DNA of 13,414 nt from JBBRHF01 sp038223055 (GTDB taxonomy: Bacteria; Actinomycetota; Actinomycetes; JACCUZ01), in contig JBBRHF010000125.1 of the NCBI GenBank assembly GCA_038223055.1, forward strand, positions 1 through 13,414, written 5' to 3'. Positions 6,744-13,414 of this stretch are shown piece by piece. The position numbers and the translations under genes were made by a program. Below the pieces are notes generated by a model. That model worked only from the letters and a program-made list of their open reading frames with translations, did not search any database and was not told the DNA's origin. Position 1 is the first letter of the stretch, and each line of letters begins with the position of its first letter.

Positions 6744-6778
6744 CGACCGTGCCCTGACGACCGTGCCCTGACGACCGT
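6737..6778 (+). repeat. 14-bp tandem repeat, three perfect copies, spanning the malate synthase stop
   Basis: GCCCTGACGACCGT occurs at 6737-6750, 6751-6764 and 6765-6778 without mismatch. The first copy contains the TGA stop (6741-6743), so the repeat starts inside the last two codons and extends into the 3' untranslated region. Confidence 0.95.
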
Positions 6779-6872
6779 GCCCGGGCGCTGCTTGTGCCGC
6801 CGCATGAACATGGTTGTGACGGGAGTCCCCGGCCCCCAGAAAGTGTCGATTTGCTTCGGAGCGACCTAAAGC

Positions 6873-6931
6873 GCAACGTTGCTCATGGTGCCCGACATCC
6901 GCCTCCGGCGACATCGACCTGAACCATGTCG
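6873..6931. promoter_or_regulatory. Palindromes upstream of glcD (possible operators)
   Basis: In the 240-bp gap before glcD, GCAACGTTGC (6873-6882) is a perfect 10-bp palindrome, and CGACAT (6909-6914) is inverted as ATGTCG (6926-6931) with an 11-bp spacer. Glycolate operons are commonly controlled by GntR/FadR-type regulators that bind short palindromes. No such regulator gene is in the window and neither site matches a consensus I can name, so this is a candidate control region only. Confidence 0.25.
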
Positions 6932-6984
6932 TGGGCGACCCGGTCCGCGCACCTTGCCTGTCGTCGAGTCGAAGGTGGTAGCAC

Positions 6985-8451
6985 GTGTCCGTCCAGCAAG
7001 CCAGTGCAGATCAGAACTCCAACGCGGGGCAACACCAGACCAGCCGCCCACCCGGGTCCGCAGCGTTTGCTCCGGTCGACGAGGCGGTGATCACTGCCCT
7101 GCGAGGAATCGTCGGCGCCGACCACGTCCTGGTCTCCGAGGGCGAGCTGGTGCCCTACTCCCGGGACGCCACCCCGCTGTTCGGCGGGCGCCCCGACGCC
7201 GTGGTCCTGCCCGCGTCCACGGCCGAGGTCGCCGCCATCCTCCGGCTGGCCACCGAACGGCGCATTCCGATCGTCCCGCGAGGCGCCGGCTCGAATCTGT
7301 CGGCTGCCACCGTCGCTCAGCTCGGCGGCATCGTTCTGGTCCTGACCCGGCTGGACCGAGTGCTCGAGGTCAACGCAGCCGAGCTGCTGGCCGTCGTCCA
7401 AACCGGGGTCACCACCGCCGCGCTGGCGGACGCGGCAGCGGCGGCAGGGTTGCTCTACGCCCCCGACCCGGGCAGCCGCACCGTGGCCACCGTCGGGGGC
7501 AACGTCGCGATGTGCGCCGGGGGCCTTCGCGGCCTCAAGTACGGCGTCACGCGCAACTACATCCTCGGGCTCGAGGTCGTGCTGCCCACCGGTGAGGTGA
7601 TCAGGACGGGCGGCCGGCTGTGGAAGGACGTCGCGGGCTACGACCTGACCCGGCTGCTCACCGGCTCGGAGGGAACCCTGGGCGTCATCACCGAGATCAC
7701 CGTCGCGCTGCTGCCCATGCCGCAGACCAGCGCGACCGGCGTCGCCTACTTCCCCACCCTCGCAGATGCCAGCCGCGCGGTCGCGGCGATCCTCGCCGAC
7801 GGCGTCGTGCCGGGCACGCTGGAGTTCCTCGACGGCAAGTGCATCAACGCCGTGGAGGACTACGCCCAGCTCGGGCTGGACCGGACCGCCGGGGCGCTGC
7901 TGCTGTTCGGTGACGACGGAACCCCGGACGTGGTCGAGCGCAACCTGGCCCGGATGGGCACGATCTGCGAGTCGCAGGGCGCGACGTCCGTCACCGTCGC
8001 CAAGGAGATCGCGGAGTCCGAGGCACTGCTGGCTGCGCGCCGTTGCGGGCTGCCAGCGCTGGCCCGGCTGGCCCCGGTCACGGTCCTCGAGGACGTCACC
8101 GTGCCTCGGCCGAAGATGGCCGAGTTGGTCGACCGGATCGACGCGATCGCCGACAAGCACGGCATCACCATCGCCACGTTCGGGCACGCCGGGGACGGCA
8201 ACCTGCATCCGACCGCCGTCATCGACCCGGCTGACGGGAACGTCGTCGAGCGCACGCACGCCGCGTTCGCCGAGATCTTCACCGCCGCGCTCGACCTTGG
8301 CGGCACCATCTCCGGCGAGCACGGGGTGGGCCTCGCGAAGCTGGCCTTCCTCGAGCCGCGGCTCGGCCACGACCAGATCCTGCTCCAGCAGCGGATCAAG
8401 ACGGCCTTTGACCCGGCCGGCATCCTCAACCCCGGAAAGACAGGGTCATGA
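6985..8451 (+). CDS. glcD: FAD-linked glycolate oxidase subunit (D-2-hydroxyacid dehydrogenase)
   Basis: This encodes 488 residues from GTG 6985, behind AAGGTGG (6972-6978). The PCMH-type FAD domain spans about 65-245: PDAVVLPASTAEVAAILRLA (70-89), VPRGAGSNLSAA (97-108), YAPDPGSRTVATVGGNVA (158-175), GLKYGVTRNYILGLEVVLP (183-201) and TGSEGTLGVITEITV (226-240). The C-terminal FAD-oxidase domain contains FGHAGDGNLHP (about 399-409) and GTISGEHGVG (about 440-449), the substrate- and metal-binding motifs of this family. It oxidises glycolate (or D-lactate) and passes electrons through the partner GlcF to the respiratory chain. Its TGA overlaps the glcF ATG as ATGA. D-lactate or other 2-hydroxyacid specificity cannot be excluded; adjacent malate synthase and glycerate kinase favour glycolate. 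No glcE is present. Confidence 0.92.
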   Translation: MSVQQASADQNSNAGQHQTSRPPGSAAFAPVDEAVITALRGIVGADHVLVSEGELVPYSRDATPLFGGRPDAVVLPASTAEVAAILRLATERRIPIVPRGAGSNLSAATVAQLGGIVLVLTRLDRVLEVNAAELLAVVQTGVTTAALADAAAAAGLLYAPDPGSRTVATVGGNVAMCAGGLRGLKYGVTRNYILGLEVVLPTGEVIRTGGRLWKDVAGYDLTRLLTGSEGTLGVITEITVALLPMPQTSATGVAYFPTLADASRAVAAILADGVVPGTLEFLDGKCINAVEDYAQLGLDRTAGALLLFGDDGTPDVVERNLARMGTICESQGATSVTVAKEIAESEALLAARRCGLPALARLAPVTVLEDVTVPRPKMAELVDRIDAIADKHGITIATFGHAGDGNLHPTAVIDPADGNVVERTHAAFAEIFTAALDLGGTISGEHGVGLAKLAFLEPRLGHDQILLQQRIKTAFDPAGILNPGKTGS

Positions 8452-9044
8452 CCACCACTCGGCCGACCACCGGCACCGCCTCCACTGACCACGGCGTCCA
8501 CCTCCGGGGCATCTTCACCCCCGAACTGCTCGACCGGTGCATCTCGTGCGGTTTCTGCCTGCCGGCCTGCCCGACGTACGACATGACCAAGAAGGAGATC
8601 TCCTCCCCGCGCGGCCGGATCAACCTCATGCGCGCGCTCGAGGCGGGGACCCTGGCCGAGGACGACCCGACTCTGCTCGAGGAGTCATCCTTCTGCCTGG
8701 GTTGCCGGGCCTGCGAGCCCGTATGCCCGGCGGGAGTGCAGTACGGCGCGCTGCTGGAGGAGTGGCGCGACCACCAGTGGAGCGGGAAGAAGCGCCCCGC
8801 GGTCGCGCGCGCGCTGACGCTGCTCACCTCGGTCCCGGACCGGCTGTTCGCGGTCCAGGGACTGGTGCGCCGCTACGCCCGGACCCGGGGCCCGGTCACC
8901 GACGAGCGGCCGCACTACATGCTGGGCTGCGTCGAACGAGGGCTCTTCCCCACGCTGAGCCGGGCGGCGCTGGCGCTGGTCCCCGGAGCAGACGCGCCCC
9001 CGGTCCAGGGCTGCTGCGGTGCCCTGCACGCGCACAACGGGTAG
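8448..9044 (+). CDS. glcF: Glycolate oxidase iron-sulfur subunit GlcF, N-terminal part ending at in-frame TAG
   Basis: This encodes 198 residues from an ATG overlapping the glcD stop. Two 4Fe-4S ligand sets are intact: CISCGFCLPACP (Cys31, 34, 37, 41) and CLGCRACEPVCP (Cys83, 86, 89, 93). The first cysteine-rich CCG domain starts with MLGCVERG (Cys161) and GCCGALHAHNG (Cys189, 190), then meets TAG at 9042-9044. The same frame continues without any shift through SNKGARMA into the rest of GlcF, including the missing Cys of this CCG domain. The break is therefore a single nonsense codon within an otherwise intact gene (about 375 codons to 9572). Possibilities are recent mutation, sequencing error, readthrough, or a functional split into two chains. 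The subunit carries electrons from GlcD to the quinone pool at the membrane. Confidence 0.85.
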   Translation: MTTTRPTTGTASTDHGVHLRGIFTPELLDRCISCGFCLPACPTYDMTKKEISSPRGRINLMRALEAGTLAEDDPTLLEESSFCLGCRACEPVCPAGVQYGALLEEWRDHQWSGKKRPAVARALTLLTSVPDRLFAVQGLVRRYARTRGPVTDERPHYMLGCVERGLFPTLSRAALALVPGADAPPVQGCCGALHAHNG

Positions 9045-9062
9045 TCGAATAAGGGAGCCAGG

Positions 9063-9572
9063 ATGGCGCCCCGACTCGGTCGTCGCCTGCCCGGAACCAT
9101 CATTACCACGGCCGGTGGCTGCGCCGCCCATCTGGCGCCACACCTCGGGGGGGATCGGGTGAAGGAGATCTCGGCCTACCTCGTGGAGCAGGGCTACCAG
9201 GCCAGCGGGGAGGTGCGGGTGGGCGGCCGTCGCGCCCGGGTGACGCTGCAGGACTCCTGCCACCTGCGCAACGGCCTCGGCGTCACGGCCCAGCCCCGCG
9301 CGCTGCTGGCCCAGGTCGCCGACTTCGTGGAGATAGCCGGGGCGGCCACCTGCTGCGGCGCAGCCGGCACCTACTCGATGACCCGACCGAAGGACAGCCG
9401 GCGGCTGCTCAAGGCGAAGATCGCCCAGATCGACGCCGCCGGGGTCGACTACGTCGTCGCCGTCAACCCGGGGTGCCTGCGCCAGTTGCAGCAGGGTTTG
9501 CGCCGGGCCCACTCGCCGGTCAAGGCGATCCACCTTGCCGAGCTGCTCGTGCTGGCCGACGCGCGACCGTAA
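9063..9572 (+). CDS. glcF: GlcF C-terminal part, possible separate translation
   Basis: This encodes 169 residues if started at ATG 9063, 18 bp after the TAG and in exactly the same frame as the N-terminal part. AAGGGAG (9051-9057) lies five bases upstream of the ATG, a good ribosome site, so reinitiation is plausible. It supplies TTAGGCAAHL, whose Cys completes the first CCG domain, then the whole second one: LQDSCHLRNG (Cys66 of this part), ATCCGAAGTYSM (Cys97, 98) and NPGCLRQLQ (Cys138). Nothing else is damaged and codon use matches the first part. If both chains are made they could assemble into one subunit, with the first CCG domain formed between chains. Otherwise this is the downstream piece of a nonsense-mutated gene. 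A strong terminator follows 15 bp after the stop. Confidence 0.8.
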   Translation: MAPRLGRRLPGTIITTAGGCAAHLAPHLGGDRVKEISAYLVEQGYQASGEVRVGGRRARVTLQDSCHLRNGLGVTAQPRALLAQVADFVEIAGAATCCGAAGTYSMTRPKDSRRLLKAKIAQIDAAGVDYVVAVNPGCLRQLQQGLRRAHSPVKAIHLAELLVLADARP

Positions 9573-9587
9573 CAGGCCCACCCCAAA

Positions 9588-9626
9588 AGCCCGCCGCCGC
9601 TGCGTCGATCGCAGCGGCGGCGGGCT
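9588..9626. terminator. Strong bidirectional intrinsic terminator
   Basis: A 17-bp perfect stem (9588-9604 with 9610-9626) encloses a 5-nt loop, TCGAT. On the plus strand CTTT follows the stem; on the minus strand the AAAA at 9585-9588 supplies a short U-run. It lies 15 bp after the glcF stop and 45 bp after the end of the permease on the opposite strand, so it should end both converging transcripts. Confidence 0.9.
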
Positions 9627-9670
9627 CTTTGGTTCGCGCTCTGACCCAACAGGTCAGGTCACCATCCGGG

Positions 9671-11380
9671 TCAGGGAACCATCCAACCCAGCACCGAGGT
9701 GGACTGAAGGTAGACGAGCACGCACATGAACGCGAGCAGTCCCAGGCTCCAGCCGATGACCTTGCGGAAGATGTCACCTTCGCGGCCGTTGAGCCCGACC
9801 GCGGCGGCGGCGATCGCCAGGGTCTGCGGGGAGACCATCTTGCCCAGGACACCGCCGGAACTGTTGGACGCCGCCATCAGGGTCGGTGAGATGCCGACGC
9901 TCTTCGCGGTGGTCACCTGAAGGGCTCCGAACAGCGCGTTGGCCGACGTGTCCGACCCCGTCACCGCGACGCCGATCCAGCCCAGGATCGGGGAGATCAA
10001 GGCGAACGCCGCGCCGGCGCCGGCCATCCACTTGCCGATGGTCGAGGTCTGGCCCGAGGCGTTCATGATGTAGGCCAGCGCGAGCACCGTCATGACCGTG
10101 GCAATGGCGAAGCGCAGCTGGAACAGCGTCTCGCCATAGGTGCGGGCGGCAGTCCCGACGCTGAGCTTGAGCACGAAGATCGAGATGATACCGGCGACCA
10201 GCAGCAAGGTGCCGGCCGACGCGACGAACTCGATCTTGAAGGTGGTCAGGCCCAACGGCTTGCCGGCGGCGTTGACCACGCCCTCCAGGCCCGGCCACGC
10301 GAACAGCTTGGTGCCCTTGGCGAGAAGGTCCTTCACGGGCGGGATCTGCGCGATCGCGAAGATCGCGGTGATCAAGACGTACGGCGCGTAGGCCGTCATG
10401 ACCTCGGCCTTGGTGTCGATGATCGTGTCCGAAGCGCCTACGGCGCCCGAAGCGCCACCACTGGGGCTAGCGGTGCCACCCTTGCCGGCGCCGGCACCGG
10501 CAAGCACCGGAGTCTTGACCGGTGTCCCGCCGGAGGGCTGCTCGACAACGTCCGTGCCGGGCTGCCAGACCCGCAGGAACGCCACGACCGCAGCGGCGGA
10601 GAGCAGGGCGGCCAGGATGTCGGTCAGGGGCAGGGAGATGTAGTTGGAGACCACGAACTTGGTCAGGCCGAACACGACGCCGCACAGCAGTGCGACCGGC
10701 CAGGTCTGGCGGAAGCCGCGTTTGCCGTCCACGAGGTAGACCAGGATCAGCGGGATGAAGACCGCCAGGATCGCGGTCTGGCGCCCGACCATCGAGCCGA
10801 GGTCCTGGACGTCGACGTCGCTGACCTGAGCGAGCGTGGTGATCGGGATCGCCATCGCGCCGAACGCGACCGGTGCGGTGTTCGCGACCAGCGCCACGGT
10901 AGCTGCCTTCATCGGCGGCAGGCCCAGCGAGATGAGCATCACCGAGCTGATCGCCACCGGGGTGCCGAAGCCGGCGAGGGCTTCCATCAACGCCCCGAAG
11001 CAGAACGCCACGATAATCGCCTGGACCCGCTGGTCCGGGCTGACCGTGCCGAACGAGCGACGCAGCACGTCGAAGTGCCCGGTCTTGACCGTCATGTTGT
11101 AGATCCAGATCGCGTTCACCACGATGAACATGATCGGGAACAAGCCGAACAGGGCGCCCTCCACACCGGAGTTCAGCGCCAACCCCAGCGGCATCGGATA
11201 GACGAACACCGCGATCACGATCGCCACGGCGAGGGCGATCAGCGAGGCGATCCACGCCTTCACCTTCAAGGCGCCGAGCAGGACGAACAGCACCACCAGG
11301 GGCAGCGCCGCGAACAGCGCCGAGAGGCCCAGTGAATTATTCACCGGGTCATATACCTGTACGTACCCGGCCAGAACCAT
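9671..11380 (-). CDS. L-lactate/glycolate permease (LctP/GlcA family)
   Basis: This encodes 569 residues from ATG 11380, behind AAGGAG (11386-11391, read on the minus strand). It is a polytopic membrane protein of the lactate permease family (proton symport of L-lactate, D-lactate and glycolate), with 12 or more hydrophobic segments. Conserved stretches are FGALMEALAGFGTPVAISSV (128-147), LVANTAPVAFGAMAIPI (164-180), GWIGVAVTGSDTSANALFGA near residue 480, and SNSSGGVLGKMVSPQTLAIA near 520. Residues about 274-322 form an Ala/Gly/Ser/Pro-rich loop with no motif, longer and more repetitive than expected. LctP and GlcA cannot be separated by sequence; the neighbouring glcDF, aceB and glxK suggest glycolate uptake, with lactate also likely. 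The gene converges on glcF and is transcribed from the 580-bp gap at 11381-11962. Confidence 0.93.
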   Translation of the reverse strand: MVLAGYVQVYDPVNNSLGLSALFAALPLVVLFVLLGALKVKAWIASLIALAVAIVIAVFVYPMPLGLALNSGVEGALFGLFPIMFIVVNAIWIYNMTVKTGHFDVLRRSFGTVSPDQRVQAIIVAFCFGALMEALAGFGTPVAISSVMLISLGLPPMKAATVALVANTAPVAFGAMAIPITTLAQVSDVDVQDLGSMVGRQTAILAVFIPLILVYLVDGKRGFRQTWPVALLCGVVFGLTKFVVSNYISLPLTDILAALLSAAAVVAFLRVWQPGTDVVEQPSGGTPVKTPVLAGAGAGKGGTASPSGGASGAVGASDTIIDTKAEVMTAYAPYVLITAIFAIAQIPPVKDLLAKGTKLFAWPGLEGVVNAAGKPLGLTTFKIEFVASAGTLLLVAGIISIFVLKLSVGTAARTYGETLFQLRFAIATVMTVLALAYIMNASGQTSTIGKWMAGAGAAFALISPILGWIGVAVTGSDTSANALFGALQVTTAKSVGISPTLMAASNSSGGVLGKMVSPQTLAIAAAAVGLNGREGDIFRKVIGWSLGLLAFMCVLVYLQSTSVLGWMVP

Positions 11381-11962
11381 TCGATCTCCTTATGTGGTTG
11401 TTCGTGGTGATCCAGCCCTCGTTCGGCCATCACGTACCAAAGGCTAACATTGAACCGGTATACGACTAACCGGACCGACGTGTGATTCTGGCCGCTCTGG
11501 CGACCGACTCGACGCGCTCGAAACGGTTGCTTCGTCAACCTCCGCACGACTGTCAGAACTGGCCGAACGTCACCTGGCGGGGCCGCCAGTTTGATTCGAA
11601 CACTGGTTCCGTTCATCCGTGCCCGGGAATGCCGGCCGGGCCGGGCGGCGGCCTATACTCATTGTGCCTCTTGAGGTTCTGCCGGTCGATGGTTTCGTTG
11701 GCCTGGCCCGTGGCGCCCGCCCGATCCACCCGGCGGGCACAGACGTCGAGGCCAACCGGGTCCGCCTCGGACACCTGAACAGCCGCGCACACCTGGGACG
11801 ACGCACCCGGGTTGACTGGCAACGGCCACAGGGTGACCGGCAGGATCTGCCAGTCACCCTGTGGCCGTGGGCCACCTGTCTCAGACCGTCATAACTCCGC
11901 GGAATAAGCAATCGGTGTGCGAGCGAGCGACCCTCAGGCGCTGTCCCGGGGATCCCGGAACC
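11381..11962. other. 582-bp gap between permease and thiolase genes
   Basis: This region must hold the permease promoter and the 3' end of the thiolase transcript. Positions about 11440-11475 are less GC-rich than the surroundings (they include GGTATACGA) and are the best candidate for permease control, but I cannot assign hexamers with confidence. CTGGCGG/CCGCCAG (11574-11589) is a 7-bp inverted repeat with a 2-bp centre. The large hairpin at 11823-11867 is listed separately. A plus-strand frame (11619-11894) could give 91 residues but has no ribosome site and ends just beyond the hairpin, so I do not call it. Confidence 0.5.
11823..11867 (-). terminator. Long hairpin downstream of the thiolase gene
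   Basis: CGGCCACAGGGTGAC (11823-11837) pairs perfectly with 11853-11867. After one C/A mismatch, GGCAG (11839-11843) pairs with CTGCC (11847-11851) around a 3-nt loop, making 20 of 21 pairs. It begins about 95 bp past the thiolase stop on the minus strand. No U-run follows on either side, as is common in actinobacterial terminators, so a terminator or a 3'-end stabilising structure is the likely role. An operator is the alternative. Confidence 0.6.
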
Positions 11963-13153
11963 TCACAGCCGCTCGAAGATCGCGGCGATACCCTGGCCAC
12001 CGCCGATGCACATGGTGACGAGCGCGAACTGACCGCCGCTGCGGGCCAGTTCGTACATGGCCTTGACGGTGAGCATGGCGCCGGTCGCCGCGATCGGGTG
12101 TCCGAGGGAGATCCCGCCGCCGTTGGGGTTGGTCTTGTCTTGCGGCAGGCCGAGTTCGCGGATGACCGCGAGTGCCTGAGCGGCGAACGCCTCGTTCGCC
12201 TCGATGACGTCGAGGTCTGCGATCTGCATCCCCGCCTTATCGAGGACCTTGTGCACTGCCGGCACCGGCCCGATCCCCATGAACGCGGGTTCGACTCCCG
12301 AGTGGGCGTAGGCGACCAGCCGTGCCATCGGCGTGAGCCCGCGCTCCTCGGCGGCCTTCCGCTCCATGAGCACCAGTGCGGCCGCCGCGTCGTTCACACC
12401 CGAGGAGTTGCCAGCCGTGACGGTGCCGTCGGGCTTAACGAAGGCCGGTCGCAGCTTGGCCATGGCTTCGACGGTGACGTCGGAGCGGAAGTGCTCGTCG
12501 GTGTCGAACGTCGTCGTGCCCTTGCGGGACTTCAACTCGACGGGCAGAATCTGATCCTTGAACCGACCGTCGGCAGTGGCTTTGGCTGACCGGTGGTGGC
12601 TCTCCACGGCGAACTCGTCCTGGTCCTCCCGGGAGATGCCGTACTTCTTGGCGACGTTCTCGGCGGTGACGCCCATGTGGTCGGACGTGAACGGATCGCT
12701 TAGGACGCCGACCATCGAGTCGACCAGGATGCTGTCACCCATCCGCGCGCCCCACCGCATGCCGGGCGAGGTGTACTGCGCCCGGCTCATGGACTCGGCG
12801 CCACCCGCGACAGCGGTATCGATGTCCCCCAGCATGATCATCTGGGCCGCGGAAACAATCGCCTGCAGGCCGCTCCCGCACAACCGGTTCAACGTCAGGG
12901 CGGGAGTCTCCACCGGCAGCCCGCCGCCCAACGCCGCCACCCGCGCGAGGTACATGTCGCGGGCCTCCGTGTGGATGACGTGCCCGAACACGACGTGGTT
13001 AACCTCGGCCGGGTCCACGCCGGCGCGCTGCACTGCTTCACGGGTGACCATGGCTGCGAGGTCGCTCGGGCCAATGTCCTTCAGGCTGCCGCCGTACTTG
13101 CCGATCGCCGTTCGGACCCCGCTCAGGAGGACTACTTCTCTGGTCTGCGACAT
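11963..13153 (-). CDS. phaA: Acetyl-CoA C-acetyltransferase (thiolase)
   Basis: This encodes 396 residues, the normal thiolase length, from ATG 13153 behind AAGGAG eight bases upstream. It condenses two acetyl-CoA to acetoacetyl-CoA, or runs in reverse. The catalytic set is complete: nucleophile Cys92 in LNRLCGSGLQAI, His352 in GGGISLGHPIAATGAM and Cys382 in CIGGGQGIA; IEANEAFAAQALA (about 317-329) and GNSSGVNDAAAALVL also fit the family. The upstream gene on the same strand is a FabG/PhaB-like reductase, so PHB precursor synthesis is the best context-based role and the symbol phaA rests on that. Degradative use (AtoB, FadA) cannot be ruled out. The 113-bp gap to the upstream stop contains a small GC hairpin and a repeat. 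The AAGGAGATCGA leader is shared with the permease. Confidence 0.93.
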   Translation of the reverse strand: MSQTREVVLLSGVRTAIGKYGGSLKDIGPSDLAAMVTREAVQRAGVDPAEVNHVVFGHVIHTEARDMYLARVAALGGGLPVETPALTLNRLCGSGLQAIVSAAQMIMLGDIDTAVAGGAESMSRAQYTSPGMRWGARMGDSILVDSMVGVLSDPFTSDHMGVTAENVAKKYGISREDQDEFAVESHHRSAKATADGRFKDQILPVELKSRKGTTTFDTDEHFRSDVTVEAMAKLRPAFVKPDGTVTAGNSSGVNDAAAALVLMERKAAEERGLTPMARLVAYAHSGVEPAFMGIGPVPAVHKVLDKAGMQIADLDVIEANEAFAAQALAVIRELGLPQDKTNPNGGGISLGHPIAATGAMLTVKAMYELARSGGQFALVTMCIGGGQGIAAIFERL

Positions 13154-13201
13154 ATCTCGATCTCCTTGTGTGGATGGGGCTTTCCCCGATGGCTGGCGGG
13201 T

Positions 13202-13225
13202 GGCCGGGCGGTCGGCCCCCCGGCC
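13202..13225 (-). terminator. Small GC hairpin between SDR and thiolase genes (possible attenuator)
   Basis: GGCCGGG (13202-13208) pairs with CCCGGCC (13219-13225) around a 10-nt loop. There is no U-run. It sits between two co-directional genes and might reduce read-through into the thiolase gene or protect the upstream message. Confidence 0.3.
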
Positions 13226-13276
13226 GTGCTGCTTACATGTCCGTGCTGCCTACATGTCCGTGCTGCCTACATATCC
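13226..13276 (-). repeat. 17-bp tandem repeat, three copies, spanning the SDR gene stop
   Basis: Units are 13226-13242, 13243-13259 and 13260-13276, based on GTGCTGCCTACATGTCC; the first has CTTACA and the last ATATCC. Read on the minus strand the unit carries the ends of the last coding codons plus the TAG stop, so the real stop (13267-13269) is followed by two extra copies of the gene's 3' tip. Confidence 0.93.
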
Positions 13277-13414
13277 AGGCCGCCGTTGACGCTCCAGACC
13301 TGCCCGGTGATGTACGCCGAGGCGTCCGCGGCCAGGAAGTGCACGACGCGGGCGATCTCTTCGGGATGGCAGAACCGCCCGACCGGGATCTGGGCGGTCA
13401 GCTTGTCCTTCACC
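13267..13414 (-). CDS. Short-chain dehydrogenase/reductase, 3' end (acetoacetyl-CoA reductase PhaB/FabG-like)
   Basis: Only the last 48 residues are inside the window; the start lies to the right. The visible part reads IPVGRFCHPEEIARVVHFLA, then DASAYITGQVWSVNGGLDM and a TAG stop. The IPxGR-x-x-x-PEEIA...FL.S..A.YITG....V.GG pattern is the standard C-terminus of FabG/PhaB-type reductases, and the ending resembles the NGGLDM/NGGLYM of acetoacetyl-CoA reductases. Such an enzyme would reduce acetoacetyl-CoA made by the downstream thiolase to 3-hydroxybutyryl-CoA with NADPH. The catalytic Tyr-x-x-x-Lys and the nucleotide-binding motif are outside the window, so cofactor and substrate are inferred from context. 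A triplicated 17-bp unit covers its stop codon. Confidence 0.85.
   Translation of the reverse strand, partial: VKDKLTAQIPVGRFCHPEEIARVVHFLAADASAYITGQVWSVNGGLDM

Noticed and set aside
6883..8370. Long minus-strand frame (495 residues) opposite glcD
   Set aside because: The opposite strand encodes a clear FAD oxidase with all motifs; the minus frame has low-complexity composition.
11619..11894. Plus-strand open frame of 91 residues in the permease-thiolase gap
   Set aside because: Starts at GTG without a ribosome site, has no recognisable motif and runs through the long hairpin; high GC alone keeps such frames open.

Overview
The window comes from a high-GC, Gram-positive-type chromosome, most likely an actinobacterium. 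Codons end mostly in G or C, GTG starts and strong purine-rich Shine-Dalgarno sites are used, and a PadR-type regulator with a His/Gly/Arg-rich leader, a two-subunit GlcD/GlcF-type oxidase and a phaB-phaA pair fit that group. I cannot name the genus from the sequence.

Layout. Positions 1-113 hold the 3' end of a probable PIN-domain (VapC-like) toxin gene, followed by about 350 bp with no convincing gene. A small two-helix membrane protein (467-784) precedes a triplicated 23-bp repeat and a PadR-family regulator (1054-2097) whose long N-terminal leader is built from tandem repeats and a His-rich tract. A PlsC-like acyltransferase (2118-2726) converges on it. Upstream of that lies a perfect 18-bp inverted repeat, then a broken YHS-domain gene in which a (TAC)18 tract replaces the usual Tyr-Tyr-Phe-Cys segment, then a convergent hemerythrin-like gene (3131-3631).

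The core of the window is a glycolate/glyoxylate utilisation region: glycerate kinase and malate synthase overlap by 4 nt (3847-6743); glcD and a glcF interrupted by one in-frame TAG overlap by 4 nt (6985-9572); and a lactate/glycolate permease (9671-11380) converges on them across a strong bidirectional terminator. Together they could import glycolate or lactate, oxidise glycolate to glyoxylate, condense glyoxylate with acetyl-CoA to malate, and feed glycerate into glycolysis as 2-phosphoglycerate. The enzymes that make glycerate from glyoxylate are not in the window.

The right end (11963-13414, minus strand) holds an acetyl-CoA acetyltransferase and the 3' end of an upstream SDR reductase, an arrangement typical of acetoacetyl-CoA/polyhydroxyalkanoate precursor synthesis.

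The most unusual aspect is the number of short tandem repeats: (TAC)18, 57-bp x3-4, 21-bp x3, 23-bp x3, a hexanucleotide run inside glycerate kinase, and two triplicated units (14 bp and 17 bp) lying exactly over the stop codons of malate synthase and the SDR gene. No rRNA, tRNA, CRISPR array or transposase was seen.
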